Below, in pieces: positions 48,593 to 61,844 of a stretch of 64,000 nt of DNA. Below the pieces are notes generated by a model, which had not been told where the DNA came from, searched no databases, and saw only the letters and a program-made list of their open reading frames with translations. Source of the DNA: Vanilla planifolia (taxonomy: Eukaryota > Streptophyta > Magnoliopsida > Asparagales > Orchidaceae); contig CM043875.1 in NCBI GenBank assembly GCA_023846275.1, positions 26,545,470 to 26,609,469 of the forward strand, read 5' to 3'. Each line of letters opens with the position of its first letter. The first letter of the stretch is position 1. A program made the translations under genes and the position numbers.

Positions 48593-49325
48593 GGTTTTTT
48601 TTTTTATTCAAAAGAGGCATAAGCGTTACAAAAGGATACAAAATGAAGTCCTCACGGAGGATCAAAAAGAAAATCTAGCAACATCAATTTAACGAGTGGC
48701 TTAGGCAGGGGCACCCCCCTATTCCAAACAAACTCATGGCAACACGCACCACGTGCCACCCAGTCAGCAGGCGCATTCTCCTTCCTGTAAATGTGGGTAA
48801 GACGGAGGGCATCCAAGCATCTAGCATGTGCGATGACCTCAGCAAGAGGACCAACCTCAGGCTGGTTGGAAATAATCTTCCTGACCTCCAGCAACGCCAA
48901 CATCTAATCCATCTAAATCTCCACAGCGCGGTACTGGACCAGTGAATCCTTCAACAACTTGAGAGCCTCCAGCATCGCCTGAACCTCCATGGCCTTGCAG
49001 GCTTGCGAGACAACCCTCTTGCCCAGCACCCATATAGGCCTTCCCAAGAAGTCCCTCACCACTAGCCCAAGGCCAGCGGAGTCATCATCAAAAGCAGCGT
49101 CACAGTTCTCTTTGATCCATCCAGTAAGGGGAACCCAAAAATATGGGTTACCGGCACTTCCGAAGAACTGAATGGGTTCCTACTAGACATGGATGGGTAA
49201 AGGCTACATTGCTTCGCTACTGCGGTGATCTCCATCCTCACGTTGTGCATCATAGTACTGGGGGTGCCAACGTGAGCGTTGTGCCGCTTCGTATTCCATC
49301 TCTCCCAAATGTGATAGAGAAAATG
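48593..49325 (-). mobile_element. 3' end of a LINE (non-LTR retrotransposon) with RNase H domain, 5'-truncated
   Basis: On the minus strand: HIWERWNTKRHNAHVGTP (post-RT linker), then FWVPLTGWIKENCDAAFDDD, GLGLVVRDFLGRPIW, KAMEVQAMLEALKLL, RLTHIYRKENAPADWVARG and a stop after FLFDPP. This is the plant LINE-type RNase H (RVT_3) fold. All four catalytic acids can be seen: D in NCDAAF, E in MEVQA, D in the MD between two stops, and D in APADW. One frameshift (about 49140) and two stops (about 48904-48915) disable it. The element ends in a poly(A), seen as the T run at 48593-48605. No target-site duplication was recognised. GC content is higher than the flanks, suggesting a younger insertion. Confidence 0.88.
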
Positions 49326-51029
49326 AGAGATAATAAAAGAAGAACTCTTGAGATGGAGATTGAGATGAAGGGCTTTTGAGGGCGATTGGGCTATGTGATT
49401 GAGTGGAGAAACAAAAGGTAAGGTTTACTGGGCTTAAGGTTATTGATGAAGAAAATAAAGGTTTGGGTCATATGAGACATTAGATTAGAATGAGTGGCAA
49501 TGATTGACTTGAATTATGACGAAAAAAATGAGATATAGCTACTAGTGAAAGCGGAAAGAGATAATAAAAAAAAGAAGGAAAAAGAGAAGATGATTTTTTA
49601 CTCTAAAGATTAAAATGTGATCTTCTAATAACAAAGCTCTTTTTAAGCTTATAATTTAAAAAATTCATCAAATTCTTTTTTTTTATTTCATTTCAAGATA
49701 AATTTATACTTGAACACTTTACCACCATTAAGAAAATTATTCTAAGAAATAACACTTATAATTTGAAATAGTATTCAATTATATTTTTAATTGCTTTTTA
49801 TAAGAATGGTTTTAAAAAATATAAGTTTTTATTTATATATCATGTTTTATACTAATTTCTTCAAATAAATATTTTTAAACTCTATTTCTAACAAGTAACT
49901 TATACTAAAAAAATATTTTTTATTTACATTGTTTTTTCAAATTTTTTAATTTTATTTTTAAACTCATATACCATTCCAAATAAGATCTTACAATCTAGAG
50001 GCAAATAGCAAATTTCATATAATTGGGACCTACACCGTTGAATTTTATCTCATATAAATATTATTTTTTATTCAATTTTTCTAACCACCAGTTGTCATGC
50101 CAAACATGCCCTTGGGAACGTTATAGCACAAACAAACCGGGCCGGGCTCCCTTAAAAGCCGGCCGTTGCTTTAAGAGCCGAACGACTGGTCCATAGTAGT
50201 AGTAATTATTAGCTAATGACGACTCAAAACAATTTATACTGCATCATCTAAAAGGTCCCACTTTGAAGAAATGTCGGCGATGCCTACCGGTTACCGTTTC
50301 CGTTAACCCTTCGTCGTCTCTCTTTCTTCCGTGTACTGGACGTAGCAGCTTTTTCGCGCCAATGGATCCACCCGTCGTCGTCGTTTATTTTAATTACCCA
50401 AATGCCCCCCTCCAACGGCGCAGTTCCCCAGGAGATGCCTGCCGCAGGGCCATAGCGGCTGCTTCTCGCGCGAGCTAATCAATGCCGGTTCTTTTACCCC
50501 TTGTCTTGGAACTTATTTACCACTCCAACTTCTCGTGCACGAATAAAGGTTAGGGTTTTGAAGTAAACCCCACTGAATGGGGCATTGAATGTGAGTTCCT
50601 CATTTCTCCTCGCTTCGCTTTTGCTATTGGGCTCTATGATAGTTGTTGCATTGTTGTAGAAAATGGGTTTACGGATTGGCAATGGTAAGTGCGAAAGGAC
50701 TGTCCTTATTTTCCTCCAAGCTTCTCTGGCTCTTGCTTCTTTTTGTTCTTGTGCCTTTTTTGAAGTTTCATTGATGTTACGCTTTATATAGGATGAATGC
50801 AGCAGTTTCTTTTCCATTATTTTGATAAAGAAAACCCATTTTTGTTCTCCGAACGGGAACGGTCAAACTTTTTTTTTTTTTTTTTTGAAAAATATGCAGA
50901 CAATTACCATTACCAACTTCTTCTTAGAACTTTTTGTGCTTTGTTATGTACAGTGCCAACTCGTTGCTCCTTGAAACGATGGGAAACAGCTTGCAGTCTA
51001 AATAAATGAGAATTTTGAAGGTGGGTAAA
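49326..51029. promoter_or_regulatory. upstream region and probable 5' leader of the STICHEL-like gene
   Basis: To about 50000 the DNA is AT-rich and featureless. From 50100 to 51029 it is GC-richer, with a pyrimidine-rich, TCG-repeat style typical of a plant promoter and 5' UTR. Small open frames occur there (for example 50263-50478), but none resembles a known protein and they would act as upstream ORFs at most. A 5' UTR intron is possible. No start site is assigned. Confidence 0.4.
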
Positions 51030-54000
51030 ATGGCTGAAGGGAGGCGGCATTCCGTAGAAATCCCACTTTCGAAAACTCTTGTGGCGCTTAGGAGGGTGAG
51101 GTCTTTAAGGGATCCATCTACAAATTCTATAAATAAATTTTCCATAGCAATTGATGATTTGAATTGGGAAGCGAACCCCTACGCTGGTGATGAAGTTTGC
51201 CTAAACTTCGGCAAATTAGAAAAAGATCAAGTTCAACCACCTCAGAATGTATGTTTGGAATTCATGCAAGATCCCCAAAACAACACGGAAGATGAATATC
51301 GTTCAAGGATCCCGGAGAACAGGAATGCTGCTTCTAAGAAATGTTCTGTAATTAAGATTAAAGGTTCCTTCTCTAAAAGGGCTTCTTTGGTTCGTCAGTC
51401 TTGTCAGTGTGGTAGTCATAAGCCATTAGAACATGTTGGGGTTCCACCTTCCTCCTACTGCATGGAAGAAGAAGTAGATTCCTGCAGTGGAGCAAATGTT
51501 GATGCTGACAACTTGATTAATAGAACAATTACAAAGAAGAAATTTGGGTATGCTGGTTGGAAGTCAAGCACTTCCATGATGGAGGATGTCAATATTAGTC
51601 GAGTGGGAAGTCCCTGCTTGTCAGCTAGTGGGATCCGTACAAGCCTCTTAAGTAGAGGCACGTTGGGAATTCTTAACACAGATAACGTTGATCCTGTAGA
51701 CTCGAATTATAGTGGATGTGGGATTGGTTACTGTTGGTCGAGAACACCAAAGTACAAAGACACAACAATGTCTTCAGAATTTGAATGCCAAGAACAACCT
51801 CTGTTATCTGCTGAAGGAGGGAACAGAAGTTGCAAAGACTTTGGTTCATTTCCAAAGAGTTCAATGAGCGCAAGTCAAAAATTTAGGCCAAAGAGTTTCA
51901 ATGAATTGGTTGGACTTAATGTAATTACTACATCCCTTATGAATGCCATTTTAAGGGGAAACGTTGCTTCTGTATATCTTTTTCATGGTCCACGAGGCAC
52001 TGGTAAGACATCAACTGCAAGGATTTTCGCTGCTGCTTTGAATTGCTTGTCCCTTGAAGCACATAGGCCATGTGGGTTTTGCCGGGAATGTACCTTTATA
52101 TTCTCTGGAAAAAGTAGGGATGTCAAAGAGCTGTATGCTGGAAAACTAAATCATAGAGATAGGGTAAAGGCATTACTAAAGAATGTTCCTCTTGATGCAC
52201 CAACATCACAATTCAAGGTCTATATCATTGAGGAATGCCATCTTCTAAGAAAGGATATTTTGTCAGGAATTCTAAACAATATTGAAGAGCATTCAAGGCA
52301 TGTTGTATTTGTTTTGATTACCTCCAACCCTGATAAGCTTCCCCATAGTCTAATATCTCAGTGTCAGTCTTATCATTTTCCAAAAGTAAAGGAGGATGAT
52401 GTTTTTTGCAAGTTGCAGAGAATTTGTGTTGAGGAAGGATATCTATTTGAAAGGGATGCATTGTCTTTTATTTCTATTAAAGCTAATGGTTCCCTTCACG
52501 ATGCAGAAACATTGCTTGATCAGTTAGCATTGCTTGGGAAAAATATCACACTATCCTTGACGCATGAACTTGTGAGCATTCTAAGGAACTATTGTTTAAA
52601 TCTTGGGTGAACTTCTCTTATCAAATGTGCAAATGATACATGCATATATCTGCTTTGTTTGCAATGATATTAAATTTTTTTTTTTTTTTTTTACTTTTGA
52701 GTGATTATTACAGATCGGCATCGTTTCAGATGATGAGTTGCTTGATTTGCTTGATCTAGCTTTATCTGAAGATACTAGTAACACTGTTAGGAGGGCCAGG
52801 GATCTTATGAGGTCAAGGATTGATCCAATGCAATTGGTGTTGCAACTTGCAAATCTTATTATGGACATTCTTTCTGGAAGATGCCAACCAGAAGTTTCTG
52901 AAGCTGGCAGGAAATTTTTTGGAAAGCATGCTAGTAAGCAACAAGACATTTGCTGGTGGTTTTTTGTATGATTTTTGTTCTATGTTTTAAGAACATTGGT
53001 CTATCATTATGGCTAGTTAATTTCTTTAATCCATGTAATAGTCCACAAGTAAATTTTTTTACTTTTTCATGTGCTTCATGGTTAAATTTTCTGTGTAGTA
53101 TGTCAAAAGTTGTTCTTATTCAAAATTTCAATTAGATGCATGGCTATTAGGACTTAAGAGGTGCCATGGGATCGGAGAGACCTTATTATGTACTGGGAGG
53201 TTGGGGGCAAGGTTTGCATTGCCACAAACTCAGAGAAGCCAAATGAAAAAAACGATTTTCTGTTCATCTAACTTCATGATACCTTAAATGGTCTTAGGCC
53301 TTTTTCTTCTTAATAGTTGTTTCCTATGTCTATTCATATATATGATGATGTCTTTTGGAATAATTCCCATAATCTAGTGCCTTAAATTTTTTCAAGTTTA
53401 CTGCCAAATAATCTAGTGTCTTTTGGAATTATGTTACTTTGTTTAGTTTCTCTGGCACTCAAACTCGCAGGTTTATGTATCAAAAGAGATTGTAAAAATT
53501 ATAATTCTTTTACCCACATTCCTGCAGGTTTATCTTTGGAGTAAAATTGAATTGTGTATTATCTACTCTCCCTTGCATTTCATTTCATAACATATTTCTT
53601 TATTTTTAACATTCCCAATTTCTTTTCATCTTGCCTTTCAGTTTTGTGTTAATTTGCTTTGCTGTTCCATGCAGCGAGTGAATCTGGAACATGGAAACTT
53701 AAACATGCTCTCAGAATACTTTCAGATACAGAAAAACAGCTTAGAACGTCAAAAAACCAAGCAACGTGGGTCACAGTGGCACTTTTACAGTTCAATACTC
53801 GTGAATCTTGCCTTGCAGATGAACATGAATATATGGGATGCTCAAGGGTGACATTCCTAAGAGGTAATAAAACTCTTGGTACTGCCTAGTAGGAGATGGA
53901 ACAAAATGAACTAAGTATACTTAAATCAGCCTTCTTACTTCTTGTAGAAGAAAGTAGACATGAAATTTTCTCATTATTTCTATTAGATTCTAATATCATG

Positions 54001-57000
54001 TAGACGAAAGTAGACGTGTGTGGTTTTTTTTAAATTTTTTTTGGCTGGATTTATAGCATTACATAGTTGAGTAAACACAAGTGATAAGACAGTAATACTA
54101 ATTATAAATGTTGCATCATGATGTGTCTCCAAGTGTTGCGTATTATATTGGGAAGATGATATGCCCTTATTAAAGAGGACATTCTTTATCACTTCTTTTT
54201 TAATGCTTTTTTCATGGTTTCTTCTTTTTTTCATGGGATTTTCTGCATTTGTTTTTTGGAAGTTTGGGTGGGGGATTGTTCCCGAGGTGTGGGTAGTATT
54301 CTGACTAATTCTTGAATACCCTTAGGATAAATTGAGCTTCAAGATCGAAAATAATAGGTTCTCAAGAACACTTGCTGTGCTGTCATTTAATCTGTTGAGT
54401 TCTTTTGGTGTCTAATCTGTTTAATTTCAGCAGTCACATAACTTCAATGACATCATTTTTTTGGTATTAAGAAAAAATTTGATGCAATTAAGATAAAGTC
54501 AACATTCTTGAATGTCATTTAACTTATAACATGTTTGTTCTATTTTGCCTTTTGGTAGAAAATTATTCATTATTGTAGATATTGTCATGATCCACATGTC
54601 TTTTGATGTATTGTACATTATGGATGAAATTTCATGTGAATTGCCATACATTTAGATTGTCTCATTTTCGTTTTTTTAGTGATGCTTTATGTTACTCCTA
54701 AAGTTTAATTTTGAATTATTAATTTATTTAAATTCTGAAGATCTAATTTTTTTTTTGATGTGAGGTTTGGGCAAAGCTGGGAAGATTCAGATATGTTACC
54801 TGGTCCAGTTTATTTCTTTCTTGAATTCTTTTCGTTTCTCCTTTTATTATTTGATTTTGTGTTTCATCTAGAGTTAAGTTTAGATTATTGTTTTTTGTTA
54901 AGCTTGTACTATTGAATTTTCTTTTTTCTTCTTCAAACTGTATGCTCTATTTGGATAAAATGTTCTCTTTTATTTTGGTTATACCGTAAGGAATTAGTAA
55001 CCAATATGTAGTAATGAATTATGTATCCGTGGTTCTCAATGGGTTTATGCTTTTTAGTTTGTTGGCTTAACTATAATTGATTGAAATTTTGTATATTGAA
55101 ACATATTCTCTTGTTTGTTAGATTCACTCATTTGAAATCTATTAGGAATAGTTTCATTGTATGGGCCTAAATTAGGTTCAATATACATTTAGATGGATAA
55201 CCAATAATCCAAAGTCTTAAGTCTATGTATAACATTATAATAATTATATATCCAATAATTCAAAGGCTTAAGTCTATATAATATTATAATAATTATATAT
55301 TAAGATTTTAATATTATTTTCAACAAATGATGATGGATTAAACACAATCTCATTTATACTCAACAAGTCTTCCCAAATGAGAATCTTATTTTACGTTGTC
55401 TATCAATCCGCATATTGGCTATGCCATCCTGTTAGTTATGCTAGAATTATCACTATTGCATCTGTTGCTTTTGTCAACTTTGTACATTATGTTAACTCTG
55501 TCGAGGACTTAACTTCAATTTAAAAGATGAAAGTTGGGAATAGGATCAAGTAATTTGATTTTATAGTATACATGAGTGCGAACTATTAATATAAAAAAAA
55601 TGAAATTGACAACAAAAAATAAAACCTATCTTATTAATTCAAAAAGAAACATGTTAACATACTAAAATCTGAAATACTAAAAATAAAATGGCATAGTATT
55701 ACTTGCAATCCAAGTTTAGATAATAATAAAATAATCAACTACAACAAGAAAATAAAATTTTGAAATATTTGTTTCAATAGTTCATTTAATAGTGGTGCTC
55801 TTGTGAAAATGATCCACCAATCAAGCTGATTGAATCCAAATAATAATATATAAAATAATACTTGAGTTTGCAAAGCAAATCGATAAGTAAAACTCTTAGT
55901 AAAGCATAAGTAGCAAGGATTGGGGTTTGAGCACATACACGAAAATGGCATGGATGTATGAAATACAAGATAACAATCTATATATTATCTTTGGCTCGTA
56001 TAATATATAAGTGAACTGAAGCAAAAAATATGTTTGCAATATTTGCCACATATGATATCTATAAATGAGAGTGGAAAGCTATATACCAGTGCTCAATTGT
56101 TACTTATAATTTGATTGGTATGATTTTTATAATGTAACTATCCACACAGTTATGACTATCGATGTTATCAATAATATCAAACATGCAAAATTACTCATAC
56201 GAACCTCAATTATATTCATGATATCAAAAATAGAATAAAAAATATGCTTTAACACTTTAATGTATCTACAAAATGCACACACACGCACACACACACACAT
56301 ATATATTCATGCACCTTATCATTTGGTCATTATGGCTCATATATAATATAACCATTTTATTGCTCCATATCATGATTATTCTGATTACTCTGAAATAAAA
56401 AGAAGATAATTGTTAACCTGAAATAGACAGAAGGCTACAACCAATCTGAAACAAAAGAGTTGTTAGGCTAAGGGTTTTTCAACCCAACTAATTATATAAC
56501 AAAAGCATACTATCGACCATGGCATCCAACATGCAATCATACTTATATTATGATCAATGATGAAGCTACTAACAATATCATACTAATACTATGAAATATG
56601 AACTTTGAAAGAAAATGCATGATATATCTCACATGAATCATTAATGTCAATAACAAATAATCATCATTTCTATCACTATAAACATGCTCAACTAATCTTA
56701 CATGAATAAAGCATGCAAATAACCCAAATGTCATAATATGTTATTTGTTGTCCTATAAGATTAAGAAACATTTATAAGAAGTAAGATAATGAGATATATT
56801 TACTTTATTCAACTAAACATGCTTAAAATAAATGATTAAAAAGAATAAGACAAAACAATAGCTATAATATTTAACAACATGAATAACATATAAGAATATA
56901 TTTATCCTAAATTAATAAATCAATGTGAGCATCTAACAACAAAAATTATGTTTACTCTCTACCAGGTAAACATAACCTACTTTGAAATGTGCAAATTGAA

Positions 57001-59738
57001 TCCAATCATCGTAATTTCTATTATACTTGAACTGTGATTAACTTGAATCACTTTAATACAATATTTATCTTAAAAAACCTTTTTTATGATTAGAAATAAC
57101 ACCACTAGATATTTAATACCAAATGTTAATTTAATTATTATACCTAATCAAATGATAATCAAATAATTTAGATTGTGCACAAAAATAATAAGTTTTAAGA
57201 ATGACAATATGCTTAAACATCTCTCTTTTGTTTTTGATAAATGTTTATAATTAATTACCCAATTAACAAAAGAAATATAAAATTCCATAATTAAATAATT
57301 TAAACATAAATAAAAAAAATATAATGGATCATGCTAAATGATGTGATAACAATCATGAACATATTGTACAAAGAAGAGCTATGGAAGAAATCATGGATCA
57401 TAAATTACTTTCCCAAATTTGGCAACCTCTCTTATAGGTTTACCTTTAGGAACTCTTCTTTGTCAAACTTGAACTCAATCTCTTAGTGTTTAGAATCAAG
57501 TATCTCTTATTCTCTCCTAATTTAATTTACTCACAAATCAAGTGAATTTTATCAATTGCCTTGTCCACTAGCTCAGGTTCCAACAATCTTCTTTTGCTTA
57601 CTTTGAACCAATGCAAATGGGATCTACATTTCCTTCCAAAAAGGGCCTTAATAAGGTGTCATATTGATACTGCTCTAGAAGCTATTGTCATTGATGAATT
57701 CTATAAATTTTATATAATCCTCCTATCAAAATGAAGAATACATGTTGACAGCAAATTCTCCTAGTTCTTAGTTGTGCATTCTAACTAACCATTAATCTAA
57801 GGATGAAATATAATATTGAAACCTAATCTTATGTCCAAGGCCTCATATTATTTATGCATGATCTCTATGAAATCTCATGTTGTTGTCCACATAGATCTGT
57901 GTTAGCTTATCAATTGAGAGTGTTTGCTTGATTTGTAGGAAGTGATCTATGTTCATGAATCGATTCATTGCCACCCAAATGGCATCATTACCATACCTTG
58001 ATCTAGATAGACTAACCAAAAATCTAGTCTAACTCGGTTTAGTTGAATCATATTGGTTCAACTTCTAATTTATTATAATTTCTTTTATTAAACATGCTAT
58101 ATTTGTCTACTTTGTTACACTTTCCAACTCTCTCGAACCATTGTCATTCGCCATGACTCCCATTGTTGAGCCATCGCCTTTGGCTTTGCTTCTTATTGTT
58201 TAACCATTGTTATCAACTCTTTTGTTCTATTGGCTCAACCACATCCCATTGGCTCTGCCACCCTTCCAATCCTATCATAACAAATTGGCTTTGTCATTCC
58301 TATTTAATTTGTTATAGCAAAGTTGTTGCATCATCCCTGTTGGCCTTGTTATGCCAAACCATCTCCACCACCCCTATCAACTTGGTCTTGATACCACTTA
58401 TTAGAGAAAGTTGCATCATATGGAGCCTAAAACATTCGATAATTTAAAAGCTAAGTTATGGGTAGGATGTCTCATTAATTGTATATTAAAGTATAGATAT
58501 TATATGCAGTAGCTTATAATATGCGTTTAAACCAATCTTATTTGTACTAAGCAAAATCCAAGGTATTTTCAAAATTATCATCATCAAATCATTCACTGAA
58601 TTAACATGGAATCTTTGACATGCATTTTTGCCGGACACAGATCAGGACGTTTTGGAATCTAACCCAGCAACAGCATTACAAAACTTTGTATGTTATGGGT
58701 GCAACAAGGTGAACTGCTCTGGAAGACTTTGCAACAAAGCAAAACTTGAAACCATTTGGGGCAGAACTATGGCAGTAGTCGAACCGGTCAGGTTAAGGAG
58801 TTTTCTGCAGAAAGAGGGGAACTTATCTGCTTTACATTTCTGTGAAGGTACACAAGGGCATTTTCTGACACCTTCCTGTGACTTCTTTTTTTTTTTTTTT
58901 TGTAACCACTGCCCTTTCTGTCTCATCAACCAGACACCATCTTCTAGTAATAATTAAGCCCTTTCAAATTCCATCAATATTTTAAATCTTGTCTTAGGTA
59001 GTCCAGATTTTGTTTTTCACTAAATAATGCCCAACTCCTGAGTCTTGTGGATGTTAGTAGGCAATGCTTTTGATTTTGTTTTTGTGCTACCTGATGTGTA
59101 AATGATTAATATATTTAAATACATGCTAATGATGACTTGCAAGAGAAATATTTATGTTTTGTATTTTGGCATTAAATGACAATTAAATCGTCGTAGGGGA
59201 TATTTGATTTCACTAGATTATCATGTAATGTAGTGTCATTTAAAGATTTTTCAATATTTAATTTAATATCTTTGAATAACCTTGTTAAAAATTACAATTT
59301 TATCTCTTATACATAACATATAAATGTTACTTAAATTTAGATGACTCTTGATGTTTATGATCATGATATTAAAAGCAAGGATAAAAAACTGTTTAGATGA
59401 CATTGTGCCAAACAATAAAAAGGACATTGATAAATTTTACATAACACGACACATGGACAGCATTAAATGTAAAATGTTAATGCTATCTTACTAATATTCA
59501 AGCAGATGTATCTTAACTACAAAAAAATTTTATGGGGTTTTGTGTGCTTGTTTTATGTAGTGATGCTTCTGGAGTTGAACTTTGGCAGCATTCAAATATA
59601 CTTTGCTATTTAAAATTCCTTTGCAATTACTTATATGAGTTCTAAATATATTTGGTTTTAGGGAATTTCTATTGGTGAAAAATATCATGTGCTGTTTAGG
59701 TTCTGATTCGCCTTCTTCTAAAACCTTGCCCCACAACA

Positions 59739-59798
<60 letters not shown>

Positions 59799-61844
59799 AT
59801 ATTTATTGACTTTGATCTAAATCTTTTGGTTTTATACTTTTCTTTTTTTTCACAAATCTTGCACATTTAGTTTTGGTAGAAACATATAGCTAGAGGCTTG
59901 TAAAGCTCTTTTTGTTGGCCGTGGCAAATGCCTAGTGAATGTTAACCATGATGCATAGCGACATTTGCAACATTGATTTTACCTTCATTTTCATTTTTTT
60001 TAAATTAACTGTAAAATTCAACTCCTGATTTGACATTATTTGCTTTCTAGGTCGAGCAATTGTCACAATCGAGTTCTATAATCTAGATCATGTTATAAAG
60101 GCGGAGAAATGTTGGAGATCCATTGCTAGTTCTTTTCTGAATGTACTGGGATGTAGCATTTTGGTCAGGATAAAGCTCTTCTCCAGGAAGCACAAAAAGA
60201 ACTCTAAACTGAGGAAGTTCTCATTTGGTTTCTTGAGCTGTTCCGGTATAAAGCAAGAAGTGTACGATTCAAACATCACTGATGAACATGACATTGACGA
60301 CCCAAAACAAAAGGAATCAGTTGATAAGACATTTTACTCAAATGATGAGCATAAGTTTTCACCTCACATTGCAAAGCTGGATGCAAAACTGGTTCCCGAC
60401 ATCGGCTATTTTCATGATAAAGAGATTGTTAGTGCGAGCAGAATTGAAGAAACTGCACAACATGACGTACTGAAATCACCACTTAATTTTGCGATGGCAC
60501 CTAAATTATGCAATTCAGTTTCCACTTCAAAAGCTGGAGAACAGTTGTGTGATGCAGGCAATGAGGAATCAGAAGTTCTACCCAGTTGTTTTACCAGGAT
60601 TTTTGATCTTCATAAAAGAAAGCTTTCATCTGGAGCTTCTCATACTATGTGTTTAAACATCTATGGACTTGGCAAAACAGATTTCTCATTGAATAAGAAA
60701 GCAGTGGACAAAGCATACTTCTTAGGATATGAAACACACGAGGAGACCCCTGCATCAAATGCTTTGGTTTCCTACAGCTCTGGTAAATGTGAAATGTGAG
60801 TATAACAATGCATTCTTCCATAATTTTCCACAATGTAGAACATTGTATTTCAAAGTTAATTGAAAGTGGCTTTTCAGTGAAAAAAAAGCTTTTCAGAGCA
60901 AGAGAAGTGAAGGTGAGTTTTCTTGTTCTCTGTAGTCCTTCATTGTGGGGGTAAGGCTTGAGGTGTTCATCAAAGCCATATTGAACCTATATTAGGATGT
61001 TTGCACGCAGGCACTTGCTTGACCATCTAAGTTCAAAACGTATAATTCTACTCTTTATGTGATTGTTTATCTTTTTTACATATATAAACAACATCACCTG
61101 AAACGTTAGCATTTTAGCCAGATAGCAATGTGTTTGTGCCTTGTCAATAAATGGAGTCTTAGCCCATTTCTTTCTTATTTCCTCTTCTTTCCTCTTTGCA
61201 GCATTCTAGTTTTCAAAGCACCTTTGCACCTATCATTCTAGTTTTTTGAACAATTGTACGCCTAAGGAGTTGAAACAAGAAAGTCTCGTTATCATGATTG
61301 TTTATCTTCGCACTATGTGATATTTTTCTTCTTTTCCTTAAACCCGCTCCTTTCCTCCATATCGCATGCATTTCTTTAGGCCTTGGCCATGACTTCCACA
61401 GCCCCGACTGGTCATCGCCTTTCTGCATCTCCTTTCTCTCTTCCTTTTCCAGCATTTACTTTCCTTGACACACGTACCTCTTTGCCTACTTTCCCACAAA
61501 GCCCCTCAGTATGTTTTAGATTACCATATCAAGAACTGATGGCTAAGTACAAGACCTGGAGTGAAGTTCTATTACCCTTCTTACTTCAGAATGCTTTATA
61601 AGCCATGGGTTTTATTGAGCCTATGGTTTTCTCTTACCCAAAGTTAGGCAATGATTTTTGGTTTTTCTGCCATTTCCAAGTCCTCGTTCTGTTATTGCTT
61701 ATGTTGATATAAAATCGTTGCGTTAGTTTTGCTAAAATGCTCATGGGTCTCAATCCCCCATGCTTTGTTCCTTGCAGGCCAGTTAAATATTCAAGGTCCA
61801 GTTCCAGATTGTTCTGTTGGAGACCTTCAGCTTCCTCCCCTTGA
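51030..61844 (+). CDS. STICHEL-like protein (DnaX-type AAA ATPase domain)
   Basis: Exons 51030-52571, 52714-52933, 53675-53863, 58641-58847, 60051-60795 and 61778-61844 join in frame to 989 residues plus TGA. The ATG at 51030 (MAEGRRHSVEIPLSKTLVAL, then RRVRSLRDP) matches the family N-terminus; an upstream in-frame ATG at 51006 would add eight residues. The AAA region shows FRPKSFNELVG, Walker A GPRGTGKTSTA (from residue 320), a four-cysteine zinc motif (C, then PCGFCREC), Walker B-like VYIIEECHLL and LITSNPDKLPHSL. The DnaX domain-III region follows (VSDDELLDLLDLALS), then KHALRILSDTEKQLRTSKN and the C-terminal AEKCWRSIASSFLNVLGC. Known role: STICHEL controls trichome branching; the paralogues' roles are little known. 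The order fits the STICHEL-like 2 group best. Walker B Asp and the SRC arginine finger appear changed (E401, Q444). Intron 3 is 4777 bp. Confidence 0.93.
55201..55300 (+). repeat. short tandem duplication, period about 51 bp, in STICHEL-like intron 3
   Basis: ccaataatccaaagtcttaa at 55201 recurs as ccaataattcaaaggcttaa at 55252; both copies end in attataataattatata. Confidence 0.8.
56273..56307 (+). repeat. short imperfect (CA)n/(TA)n microsatellite
   Basis: A run of CA dinucleotides broken once by CG and followed by TATATA, within intron 3 of the STICHEL-like gene. Confidence 0.8.
57405..58017 (-). mobile_element. Ty3/gypsy integrase remnant, antisense inside STICHEL-like intron 3
   Basis: On the minus strand the order of the gypsy integrase core and chromatin-proximal region can be followed across stops and frameshifts: YGNDAIWVAMNRFMNIDHFL (like G.DAIWVIVDRLTKSAHF), QTLSIDKLTQIYVDN, RGLGHKIRF, DYIKFIEFINDNSF with SSINMTPY (like [27 protein letters not shown]), IVGT, and LEFKFDKEEFLKVNL (like DLEFQVGDHVFLKVSP). 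There are at least eight stops. It explains part of the unusual length of this intron. LTRs were not found. Confidence 0.8.
59742..59795 (+). repeat. (TA)n microsatellite
   Basis: About 54 bases of uninterrupted TA in intron 4 of the STICHEL-like gene. Confidence 0.95.

Noticed and set aside
50263-50478. 71-codon open frame upstream of the STICHEL-like gene
   Set aside because: It has low-complexity, Ser/Pro-rich content typical of GC-rich plant 5' UTRs and no family resemblance.
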